Part shown: positions 25,462 to 37,131 of the stretch, in pieces
Position numbering within the stretch: the stretch's first letter is position 1
How the letters are laid out: each line of letters opens with the position of its first letter
Source: Otis tarda
Lineage: Eukaryota; Chordata; Aves; Otidiformes; Otididae
Reading direction: 5' to 3'
Length of the DNA: 64,000 nucleotides
NCBI GenBank assembly: GCA_026413225.1
Contig: CM048552.1
Span: forward strand, 135,545,053 to 135,609,052
Made by a program: the position numbers and the translations under genes
The notes under the pieces: generated by a model
The model's database searches: none
Told to the model about the DNA's origin: nothing
Seen by the model: the letters and a program-made list of their open reading frames with translations, nothing else

Positions 25462-26139
25462 TTGAGACGGGAGTGCTGGTGGATGAGAAGCTCAACATGA
25501 GCCGGCAATGTGCTCTTGCGGCCCAGAAGGCCAACCGCATCCTGGGCTGCATCAATAGGAGCATGGCCAGCAGGTCGAGGGAAGTGATTCTCCCCCTCTA
25601 CTCTGCCCTGGGGAGACCCCACCTGGAGTACTGTGTCCAGTTCTGGAGTCCCCAACATAAGAAGGACATGGACCAGATGAAGAAGGTCCAGAGGAGGGCC
25701 ACGAAGATGATAAGAGGGCTGGAGCACCTCCCATGAGGACAGGCTGAGAGAGTTGGGGCTGTTCAGCCTGGAGAAGAGGAGGCTCCGGGGAGACCTGATA
25801 GCGGTCTTCCAGTACCTCAAGGGGGCCTACAAGAAAGATGGGGAAAGACTGTTTAGTAGGGCCTGTTGCAATAGGACAAGGGGTAATGGTTTTAAAATAG
25901 AGGGGGGTAGATTTAGATTGGAAATTAGGAAATACATTTTTACAATGCGAGTTATAGAACACTGGAACAGGTTGCCCAGAAAGGTGGTGGATGCCTATCC
26001 CTGGAAACGTTCAAGGCCAGGCTGGATGAGGCTCTGAGCAACCTGATCTAGTCAGGGATGTCCCTGCTCCTTGCAGGGGGGTTGGACTAGATGACCTTTG
26101 AAGGTCCCTTCCAACCCTAACCATTCTATGATTCTATGA
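25462..26139 (+). mobile_element. CR1 LINE, 5'-truncated copy
   Basis: The copy opens inside ORF2 at GTGCTGGTGGATGAGAAGCT and runs to the octamer tail that ends at about 26139. The frame from 25473 encodes [58 protein letters not shown] and [12 protein letters not shown], the RT C-terminal region. A 2-bp loss at 25731-25733 (CTCCCATGAG against CTCTCTTATGAG in the 61-kb copy) shifts the frame; a second frame from 25753 then carries [20 protein letters not shown] and on to [11 protein letters not shown]. Five-prime truncation is the norm for CR1. No target-site duplication is seen, also normal. Very similar to the copy at 61120-61642, so of the same recent subfamily. Confidence 0.96.
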
Positions 26140-26709
26140 AACCCACAAAGGTGTTACTAAGCCTAATCTACTTATTAAACAGGATCCTTCCCCCATGCAT
26201 GTGGGTGCAACCCACAGTAGTTCCACTGAAGCTCCCACCACTGCCTTATTCCCTTGACCAGGCAATTTCTGTTCACATGGTCACATCTAGAATATGTTAC
26301 TCACATGAATAGCTCCAGATTTTTCTTCTAGGCTGGCAGCCTCGGCACCAGGTTCAGACACCTGCATTCACTTGACTACAGTGTAGGTGTTGTGAGGCTA
26401 GTGTACAAGCTTCTGCTGTAGGCAGTGGAGAGCTGGGGCTTGATTAGTTGCCTTCGTATCAGCGTTTGGCAGGGCAAAAGACATCTTTGATTACCCTCGA
26501 TTGCCCAATGGCACTGAACACTTAAATTCAAGCAACAGACTTGAGCCCTGATCAGTTCAGCCAGTGGAGCCTAAAGAGGAATTCAGGGCACATGCAGAAG
26601 TGCTCACCTGAGGGTGAAGTCAAAGGGGTCTCTAGACCTCTTGGACTGTCCTGGCTGGACCTCCAAGACTATAGCAGGAGCATGGGCACATAGCATGCAT
26701 GCGCCCTGA

Positions 26710-26737
26710 ATGTAGGCACCTGCATGTAGGCACCTGA
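26710..26737. repeat. 14-bp tandem duplication
   Basis: ATGTAGGCACCTGC at 26710-26723 is followed at once by ATGTAGGCACCTGA at 26724-26737, with one difference. A simple local duplication. Confidence 0.85.
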
Positions 26738-28765
26738 GCCTCTCCCAAGCCATCTAAGCATAAATCTGTGCTCATGTGTGCACTGCTTACGTGTACTGCT
26801 GGCCACAGCTGAGTAAGCAGGTGGGTGAGATGCTCAGCCCATAGCAATACACACACCAACTCCCCACAGAGTATGTTAATTTAGGCTCAACACTGCCATA
26901 ACCATAGCCACAGGGCTTCTGTCTGTGCTGACCAGAACCGGCTCAGGACTGCCTGCAAATGCCAAGCAGACATACCCCAGGAACTGGGTGTATTTTCCCT
27001 GTTTCCTTTTTAGAAATTTGTCCAGATGATTATTATTTATATAGGTTGAGGTTTCCATGTAATCGGATGTAAATGCCAACCATTTATTTTCCTTAGTGTT
27101 CAGGGATTATGATGGGTTCTGTCTCTTTCACGGCAGTTTGTAGAACGGTGTTCATTACCATCATTTGTTTTTCTAGCACATTCTTTCTGTTTGCGAGGTT
27201 TGACACTTTGGAGCCTTATTTGATCTGCAGTGTTATCTCTTAAATCTATCCCTGGCTATATACTGTCTTTTTAATTTTCAAACGGCATCAGAAGAATCCT
27301 TGAAGAACTCAGGCTGACATCCAAGAAATATTTGCCACCTAATGCTCCCCTGAGCAACTAAGTCTCTTGAGAGCAATAGGACTTTCATTCCTGAATTCTT
27401 TCCCCAGTGAATACAAGTGTTCAGTTTGCTGTTTTCTATCTTTAAGATGAACAAAAAATGTCCATAAGAAGAAATATTTTGAAAAATTTTGATTCCAAAA
27501 TATCAATGTGTTTCATTTTGGTCTATTTAATTGACACAAGCTCCATTTCAGGTCACCTGAGGGTTGAACTGGATTTCTCTGTTGGGGTCCATTGCCTTGT
27601 GCTGTTGTGGTTTTGGAGCCTGATGCTCTCATTTCTTTTTCCCTGGAAAACAGTTTGACCACACTGTGCTTCCCCTAATGATAAGACCTTCTTGTAGGTG
27701 TTATTTGGAAAGTGTTGAGGTTCAGGAACTCCAGCCCAAAGCAAAATATAAGTGTTCATTCCTGTGTATCTAAGTGACGTGAGAAGAAAAGTTCAAGTTG
27801 ATTGGACTTGAAATTAAACATATTGAGCACAGTTTTCTGAATAAAGCTGAACATTTCTGAAAATAAAATTGAAAATTGAAAAAAAAACTAAATAAATCTT
27901 TCTACTGACCAGCTCTTATTACTTACTGTTGTAAGTAACTATCATCGACTGTAACACAACAGATTCTAGAAGATGTAAGTCACATACCAAGCATAAAGTT
28001 GAATTTAGTGTTGAGGAAACAGAGGCTGATTTCCAACCCTTTATAAGTATCATATGTCAACCATTCATATGCACTAGCAAAAAAAAAGTTAAGCTATGTT
28101 TTAATAAAAGCATAAATATATCCTTGATGGCAGTACAATATGTAGCAAGATACTTATAGACTTGAAGTAATCTATTAAAGTCTATCACACTGATTTTAGA
28201 TTATTTTTATCCTGCTTTTTGTTATGTGAATATTTCTTAAGACAATGCTTTAATTAGGTGACCAGATGAAGCAGTTCAGAAATATAAACTTTCTGAAGTA
28301 TTGAAAATGTCAGATAGCTGATAAATATGAGTGTATGAGGAAATATTACTGCCTGCCCAGGCACATGGCACCCACATTTGCCACCCCTGAGCAACTAGCA
28401 TCCAGTTCAGTTCTCCCCAAGCCCAGAGTAGACACACTCACGGTCATTATCACTTTGTAAATTGTCACTCATGGCTGTCTCTTTAAAGGATGGTATAATT
28501 ACAGTATCATATTACAGATAATGTTATTTATTGGATAGTCTTTCCTAGACACCTGTTGGTACATATCTCTTCTTGTCTGTGGATACACCTCATAAACACA
28601 TCCTCAGAAAATACTGTATATCTGATCTTTTGATTTTCCACCTCCAGGTATTAGTAGGTCTTCTAACTCTAAGCTCTTGAAGATGCCATATGATAGGGAG
28701 GATGGCTAGAAATAAAGTGGGTTTCAGGAAACCTCTGAAGCATTTATGGACAAAGAAAGAATGTT

Positions 28766-28784
28766 AAACAAACAAACAAACAAA
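28766..28784. repeat. Short (AAAC)n microsatellite
   Basis: Just under five units of AAAC in a row, unflanked by any element I recognise. Confidence 0.8.
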
Positions 28785-31700
28785 GCAAAAGGAGGTTGGC
28801 ATATTTTTTTTAAATTCAAGATTTTACTGAGTAGACTGGCATTTTATTCTAGACTTTCCCTTGATCTTAGAAAGCTACTCAGTCTAGTTAAAGTGGCACA
28901 GAAGTGTATATGGCAGTCTGAAATACTCCCATATGAGAAGGGAATACGCTTTGCTTCCGTAGCGCACATTTCATGCTTCCAAGTTCTCATTTGTACTTAA
29001 GTAAATTATATTTAAAAAGTATCCTCCTAACTAGCATAGTGATTTGGACATGAAAGCTATATAGACATAGCTACATAGACACCAATTTGTCAACGAGCAG
29101 GGAAAAGACATGATCCTACTATTATTTAGCATCATTCTCTCTAGTGCCGAACTCTCTTCTGTTGGCTCAGGGACTCCACAGGTCCTTGGCAACGTGATGC
29201 CAGCAGGTTTGTTTTGTTTTTTTGGAGCTGATGTCGAGCCACAGCATGTCAGTGCCAAATACTTCATTGCTTCCTCAGGAGTCTTAGGGACCTCTGTCCA
29301 GAGCAGATTGGCTCCACAGAAGGAAAATATCCACAGGAAAAGTGTCCTTAGCGCTGGCAGAAAGGCAGAATTCTTCTTTCCTCTTCTGCTTTCTCTTCTT
29401 TATATTCTCCAACAAGTTTAATAACCAAAGTGGCCATACCACTTAGTGCAGTGGATATTTTATCTACTGAAAGCACAGCATTACTGTGTGCAAACAGTAC
29501 CTTGCACACAGAGGAATGCAGATTTAAACACGAGTCTTCTGAGATAACAGCACATGTATTGCGTGAAAACGTGCTGAAAATTGATATGTATAGGTTTCCT
29601 GTTTGAGAAGGAAACTCTCCCGAAAATAACAGAGCAGCCTAACAGCAGCTCATATAGGACTGTATCATCTTTCCCTACAAAAATTCCTGAAGGAGAGGAG
29701 GAGGAAGATGCCATATAAGGCACGCATCCAGATTGCCTAAGTCATTTTACTGGGTTGGGCTATTGCTCTGGCAAGTGAATGCTGCTCCAAGAAACACCTA
29801 TTTCAAGTTGAATTTTATTTTCCTTTTCTACGAAATGCACCTCTGGCATTCCTGCTTCCCCAGGCAGGGGCTTACCTGCTCTGTTCCCACTGTCCTCATA
29901 TGGAGAGCAGGCTGTGCTGTTTCTGGAGGGTGAGGAGGGTTTAGTGCCTGGCAGACAACTGGAATCACCCACACCTGGCTGAGGAGCTGATGATTTTTGG
30001 AGACTTCCCCTTAATGAGTCATCAAGTGCCTTTCCTGGGCAGAGGCTAGGGCTGGAATAGCTCACAGTCATTTTGCCTTGGGTGAAGTTATTGCCCATAC
30101 CTGGACAAAGAGGTCGCAAACAACCTTGAGCAAACCACACAGTGCACCTACCCTTTATTCATTATATGGTCTGATTTCAGGTCCTGAAGATTGAGTTTGC
30201 TTTCCAATCTAGTTCCATTTCCTGGGACACTAGGACACATCTTTATCAGCTTTTAATGAACAGTTTGTCTTCGTTATTCCAATTACTTTATCAGTGGGTT
30301 GCTATGGCATATTTATATTATGCAATTGCTGCTGTATACAGGTGCTGTTGCAGAGAAAGGCATACTTCTGTGCTTGCAGGGGGGACACAGGTTTGCTTTC
30401 AGTTCCTGGGCATCTGGGATGTCTCCAGGGCTACGGGCAGTTTTTGGGAGTGCCTACCAGCTACCTGCAGGGCTGCAGTCCTTGTCCCGTGGAGAAAGGA
30501 ACAAATGGGGCTATTGCACAGTGTGAGGGCCTCTCCACTGTAAGAGTTGTATCAGAGGAGCAGATGTACTGGGGAGATGCTGGAGTCTCTTCCCCGAAGC
30601 CCCAGGCACTGTGGCAACTCACAGTCACTTGTGATGGGGCTACCCAGCTTCATCACTTGGCTTCTGCCAACCTGCAGCTCTGAGATAGACACCTACACTA
30701 AGATAAAGAGGCATATAACATATACAGAGGAGCTACAGAGGAGAAGGTCACAGAAGTTGAATCTTCTCTGGCTTCCCCTGCATAACAGGCCACAGTAATG
30801 TTCCCAGTTTCCACTGCTTTGAGCCTCAGAGCACTTCTGGCCAGAGTGTACCTTTTGCAGTTTAAAGACCAAAGGGAGAATCCACCATTCTCCCTTCTCA
30901 TTTGTTCCACTGACTGATCTCCTTTACTATTAAAAATCATGTTTCCTACAGCAGAATAACCCCTGCCTTAAAAAATATAAAAGGTATTAGTTGGACACAG
31001 TTAAATCTGACCGAAGTAAAATTCAAGAGTGAGTGAACTGTCCCCATTCCAAGATCATGTTATTGCTCCCAAATTATCAAGTATTATTGCTTCTGGCAGT
31101 GTCTGTTCCTGAAATAAAAGGACCTCAATTTAAAGAATCACTTAGTTTCTCATACAAACAATGATGAGATACTAAAACATATATGAGAACTGAAGGCTCC
31201 ATCTGTCTTGTAAAAATAAGTCCCACATAGCCACATGTTACTGCATAGGCTTCCTGGTGGGAAAGCCCTTGTTCAGCCAAGCAGGATCACTTGTCATCAT
31301 TAGCGAGGGGAAAGATACAGTCTGTCCTGCCGCCTCTCCCAGTCTGGCTGGTTCGCTGGGTAGAACAGCTTTATGGTGACAGGGATCACACCTATCACAA
31401 GTTAGGGAGGACTCGAGATTATTTCCTTGCACGGCTGACCTTCTGGCTGAGCACACCACCGTGCACAAGGCTACAATCGTGTTGGCTTTTGGAAGCACAG
31501 GTAATGCTGTTGAGAAGACTGGGCACTGAGATTTTTGGTGAGGAATCTGTGCTCTGTCAGTACCCTGCCCCTCTGCATGTGTTTTTTTTTCCCTTCCCCC
31601 TATCCTATAACCTCTTTGGAGCGGGCACTGTTCCCCACTGTGTTTGTTCAGCACATCGTGGAACAAGGCCTGTCCATGCTATATGAACAGTTACACAGCA

Positions 31701-34700
31701 TTAAATATAGATGTCGGCTCCTGTCATGCCATTGCCTGCAGAGAAAGCATGCATCACTGTTTTGAAACCACGGTACAGCGTTAGAGGGACTAAACAGTTA
31801 AATTCTTATGGAAATCGAACATTTTGCTCCAACACTTCCCTTTCCTTTTGTTTTTTACACTTGCTTTCCTGTCATATGTTATCCTGTCCCCCACCCCGTC
31901 CCTCACTGCTGGCTGCCGACCGGGTGCTTGCGTGTGCGTGGAAGCGCAGTGGCTTGCCTCCAGGAACAGTGCTGCTCTCCACAGCAAGGCTTGGCCGTGC
32001 TGAGGCGTTTCGGTGTCACTCGTCCTCTCTTCCTGGAAAGGAGAACAGCTTGCAGGCTCAACATCCTTGGCCTACAACCTGAAAATCTGTCCCTTGCACC
32101 TCCTGCTGCCGTGGCCTGGCCGAGCTCCTCCACAATGGCAGGAAGGAGCTGGCTACCGCCCTCCTCTGCTTGTGCGGCCAGCGTGTCTGCGGGCGCATGT
32201 TTGTAGCCCATGCACCTCCAGGCAGCATGACAGGAGAAACATCAGGACAACATCCAGCCAACATTTATTGAACTTGGCCAACTGCAAATGATAGAGAGAG
32301 CAAATTGCTGTTAGGAGGCAGGCTCTCTCTCCGGGCAGGGCTGATTCCAAAGCAGAAGAAGAATGCAGAGCAATGTGGGAGATGCAGGAATGACAGGAAA
32401 CATTGTCGGAAGCAGCAGCGAGACCAAGGCCCAAGTTGGCAGGATGTGTTTTTCGGAATGGGTTGGCAGGAGAGGTGGGTGCTGGTGCCACGCTGCCGGA
32501 CTTGCTGCCGCCCCGAGTACGGAGGGAGAGGGGGGACTTGAGCAGGGGAGGAGGAACAGTAAGAACCATTTTGGAAAGGAAATGAGGCCTGAAGAAAAGC
32601 AGGCTGCCTCTATGAGAAGCCAATAAAGCACTGAGGTAGCTGAAACAATAAATGGCTGTTGCTCATTAGTTTCCTGTTCATTATTTGCTGGCTGAAAACA
32701 AATGGAGGTTATGGGAAATGGAGGGGATTTTCTTCAAAGTTCTGGGACTTAGGGGGACATAGAAAGGGGGATGGGGTTGGGGAAAGGACAAAAGGGAAAA
32801 GTTCACAGCAGTGGCTTCCCTGAAAACGTCAGATGCAGGCATGTGCCAGCTGTAGACTTCATTGCTGAGGGGCAAATGACTTCTGTGAGACTAGAGGAGT
32901 GGAGTGGAGGGTCAGACCCCACCATTTGGGTGCAGAAAAACATGCAAAACTGTACAGTGTGCTACAGTGGTGCGCTACTCTGGTAGACATCAGGAAGTGG
33001 CTGAGGGAAGGAACTGCCTAAGTCCCATGGTTTCTTGACCCATATCATCAGTTCCTCCCATAAAAACAAGGGTCACCTTTTGTACTAGAACTGTTTAGAA
33101 AGCTGCCCAGGAGAATTCAGTATCACAACAAGCCTTTGAGATGAGTAATAGGTACTAATATGTTGTGGGCAAGATCTGTCTTTGCTCCTGTGACTGCACT
33201 CAGGGCACATTACGAATTTTAAGCTTGCCTTTAATATAACATCTCCAACCAGTTAAATCAGACTGGGGAAAAAAACCTGCCCATATTTGGCAGCAGAGTG
33301 AATTCATTCTCCAAGCTTAGTAGCAACCTGACTAATCAACTTGCATATTCTTGATTACAGGCTCTCACTTGCTTTTAAAGATAGACTTATCTCTGCAAGT
33401 AGGGTGATTCTTTGAAGTTCTGCATCTAGAAAGAAAAAAATGAGCAAGAAAGGATTTATTCCTGTCCTTGTTTACTTACTAGACATGAGAAGTGAACAAT
33501 CATTTGTCTTTTTTTTCCTTCTTCCTGGCACTTTCTTCCTTTTTTCAGAATAATTTACATTAAAACATAGACCTATCTGGCTAAGTAAATATAGACAGAT
33601 AGCTTGCAGGACAATGGCTTAACAATGCTGATAAAGAGAAACAGCAAAACGAGAGCCCGGTTTTATGTTTTTTCTATCAATTCTCTTTAACAATTTATAT
33701 ACAGGCACTTACTTGCCAGTTACCTTGCCCATTTTCATAATTTTAATGCAATGAATTCAATTTCTGTAGAGCAGAAATGCATGCATTGCTTTTCACATCT
33801 AGGATGAAAGATGTGTGTTTAGGAAGATGGCGAGTTACGTGAAGGAATTAATCAGACAAAAAGCTGAAATTCCCAGCTGACTGTCCCTTTCTCTTTTCAA
33901 GCATGGGAATCAGCAAAGATGATGCTATTTAATTTAAAGGAAAAAGAGAGTTAATGTTCAGATGAAAAGTATGCCTGTGATTAGTCAATGTGATTTAAGG
34001 TTTCTGGAATGAAGCAAGTTTGATGCCAAATATGGGGAGTTCCTTCCTAAATTGCATCATAGTTGCTCAGAGAAGTTACTTGCAGTTGGAGTAAAAGGGT
34101 TAGGTGTTAACTTCAGGGCCACTTAAATTACGAAGGCTGAGCTCTGTCATCTTTAGGCAGGGAGGGTTGATCTTTTGCTGTCTTTGAGCTGAAGGCTGGT
34201 AGCCCAAGAAGGAAGATGTGTAGCGCTGCCTATGAACCCACTGATGAGTAGATTCCCTTCCTTATTCTGATGTACGGAGCAGCATGGGTAACACATGGGA
34301 CATGTTCACTCACTCTGTGTGATTATCTGGGTTATATTTTTCCATTTTTCTCTTGGGATCCGCCTTCCTGGTAATTATACGAATGAAACAGTGTCATCTG
34401 GTTAAAATATCAGGAGGATTCAATGGTGCTGGTGGAGAAGTATTGCTTGAAAACAGAATTCAGAGATGAGTAAGGCCTGAATGTACTGGTGCAATATGAA
34501 TGAACGTGTCAAAAACATGTCAATGGCCATCATGTTCTTGCATGCATTTAAATGCAGGCCTTGGCAATATTTTCTCATTTAAGAGTTTGTCCCTCTACTT
34601 CCCTGCTACTGGAGATTCACCTAGGTGGAATTAGGTCTTGCAGAAGTGGGGAAGCAGTTCCCCAGGGGTAAGGGAAGGGACATCTGCCTAGGGGAACCAG

Positions 34701-36029
34701 CCAGAGGACTGGTTTCTGCTTAAGTGTAGAGGCAAAGTAGGTTTTTCTACCAAACAGAAAATTCTGGTTTACATCAAATTCTGTTTTAGTGGTTAGGGCA
34801 CATGGAGATAGGGTAGGGCTGGGAAAGAAGGGGCTCCTCAGACTTTTGTTATTTTGTTCCTGCCTTCCCATAGTTTTCCTCAGAAGCCAGGCAACCTCGT
34901 GGAGATGGAGGCTTTCGGTACCCTTATTTGTATGGCTTTATGAAGACATGCAGAGCATTGTGTACAAGGGGAAGCTGTGCCAAACAAATAGCAGGTCTTC
35001 ATCCTTGAGAGTAAAGATGGATGCAAAGACATACAAACCCAGAGAGCCTGATGGGCTCATGATTTGAAAGCAAAAGCAGCAATGGTACAGCAACTTTTTA
35101 CAGGAGTAGTCTGACATCCATCTGCGCCCTCTCCCATCATCCCCATGCTTGTCTAACTTTTACAGATGTGAATGCGAGTTTTATGGGCATGATTGAAGGA
35201 CACTGATGTCAGAGGGAATTCTTTCTATTTACTTTAATGAGTTTTAAATCAGGCACCATTATAGCCAGGATTTGCCAAAATGATTAGTGACTTCGGATTA
35301 CCCTTAGAATTTGGGAAATCTCTTTGTATCCCGGCTCATGTCAGGCATAGTTAAGTTTGAACTATATATAAATAAAACACACATGCATAAAGCATGCCTA
35401 TCAGTGTTAAGAAGCCAATTTATATGCATTATGGAGCTGAATCCACTCTTTGCAAAGATAATTCCAGTATAGTACAAAATAAATTCCAACTACTAAAATG
35501 GCATTTGGGAAAAAAAAAAAAAAAGAATGGACTTGTCTGCAGAGAGAACGGTGCAGCCAGGATACAGGGTACATCTGCTTTCTTTGTTATGTGTGTATTT
35601 GGCTGGGTTTATCAGGGACATCCCAGAAGGCAAGCCACCCCAGACAAAGTCTATTTTGCCCTAGATCTCCAGACTTTCTTCTGGATGCAGTATTTTTCTG
35701 TCTTCTCCACTAAAGCTGCAGCCCTAGGATTTAGGCCTATGTCTCCTGCACTTCTGTGCAGCACTGCAGGGTGACAGGGACCCCAGCCCTGGCTGTACCT
35801 CCATCTCTCGTATAATCCAGTCATGGGTTTAGCCCCTACCCTCTAAAAGATGTGCCAGGCACATACCTTTGTGTCTGTTTAAAAAACCCCAAGCTGATCA
35901 ATCTCCTCTACAGAGCATCGCGTAGTGATCAGTACAAGGAAGTGTGCATCAAACCACTCCATGTCTTTGAAAATCCACCCTCCCCCTACTGAGAAACATC
36001 TCCTGCTGCAGTGCTTCTCCTTTTCCATG

Positions 36030-36480
36030 TCTAGAGAAGGGCAACAAAGCTGGTGAAGGGTCTGGAGCACGAGTCTTATGAAGAGCAGCTGAGGGAACTG
36101 GGATTGTTTAGTCTGGAGAGGAGGCAGCTGAGGGGAGACCTCATTGCTCTCAACAACTACCTGAAAGGAGGTTGTAGGGAGGTAGGCATTGGTCTCTTCT
36201 CCCAAGTAACTAGCAATAGGATGAGAGGAAATGGCCTCAGGTTCTATCAGGGGAGGTTTAGGTTGGATATTAGGAAACACTTCTTTACTGAAAGAGTGGT
36301 CAGGCACTGGAACAGGCTGCCCAGGGAAGTAGTGGAGTCACCATCCCTGGAGGTATTCAAAGAACATGTAGATGTGGCACTTTGGGACATGGTTTAGTAG
36401 GCATGGTGGTGTTAGGTTGATGGTTGGACTTGATGATCTTGGAGTACTTTTCCAACTTCAATGATTCTATGATTCTATGA
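36030..36480 (+). mobile_element. CR1 LINE, 5'-truncated copy of an older subfamily
   Basis: The plus-strand frame at 36053-36397 encodes [80 protein letters not shown] and [16 protein letters not shown], the last part of CR1 ORF2 up to its natural stop. The 3' UTR (GGTTGATGGTTGGACTTGATG, GATCTTGGAGTACTTTTCCA) and the two-octamer tail follow, ending at 36480. It differs from the 25.5- and 61-kb copies both in protein ([13 protein letters not shown] instead of [12 protein letters not shown]) and in the 3' UTR, so it is another subfamily, close to what I know as CR1-C/F types. The remaining frame is open but only about 115 codons long, a dead fragment. Confidence 0.95.
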
Positions 36481-37090
36481 CTTGAGCACCCTGAGACGTC
36501 AACTGAACCAAGACCACGCATGGGAAGCTGAAAGATTATGATGTCACTGAGGAGATCACTGAGCAAAGAGCTGTGGACATTTAAAATGTGCCTGTCCTGC
36601 AAAGATGATTTTTCCACAGTGGGACTGGCAGAATGACCAATGTACCTGAGCCACAGCTGCTGCAATCCTTTGCTTGGGCCCCCGAGGTCATAGTTTTGCA
36701 TGGCACCTCTGATAATAGGAGGCATTTCCAAAAGGTCCTGCTTCTTGGCCTTTCCCTCTCCCTTGAACTGGACCTGGTAATTGCCTAGCTAGAGGATGAG
36801 ACAATGTAGCAGCTGATCTAATGAAAATTATTATTTTCTCCCCCCACTCCCTGCCCTGTTTTGCGCAGCTGGTTTTTGCCAGCTCAGCCGGCTGAACTGA
36901 CTCACACTGCGACTGTTGGAGCCCACACAAGAACTGTCAGGAGTCTGAGGTGGTGGGACCAGGGAGGAGCAGGATAGCTGCTCTCCACAGTAGCTCTCTC
37001 TCCTATCACACTAGGTGTAACCTGAAACCAAAAACTTACTTCAAAGCCACTTTTATCAACCATCTAAATTACTACATCCGGAGGCGAACC

Positions 37091-37131
37091 GTTTTTTGGT
37101 TTTTTGTTTTTTTTTTTAAAGAAAAAAAACC
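37091..37131. repeat. Poly-T / poly-A low-complexity hairpin
   Basis: A T-rich run broken by GG and G is followed after AAAG by eight A's and CC. GGTTTTTT and AAAAAAAACC can pair, giving a weak AT hairpin. No element is attached to it that I can identify. Confidence 0.6.

Larger units (their letters stand above)
26140..36029. other. Unique non-coding stretch
   Basis: No gene or interspersed repeat is recognised in this stretch of almost 10 kb. It holds a 14-bp tandem duplication (26710-26737), a short AAAC repeat (28766-28784) and a 15-base poly-A at about 35510-35524. Around 31860-32540 the sequence is GC-richer and accumulates overlapping short frames on both strands, none recognisable. 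The section at 33540-33830 is AT-rich and complex, and might be conserved regulatory DNA. Confidence 0.55.

Noticed and set aside
35510-35524. 15-base poly-A, considered as the tail of a processed pseudogene (also at about 62416-62430)
   Set aside because: No recognisable coding or RNA sequence precedes either run, and no flanking duplication was seen.
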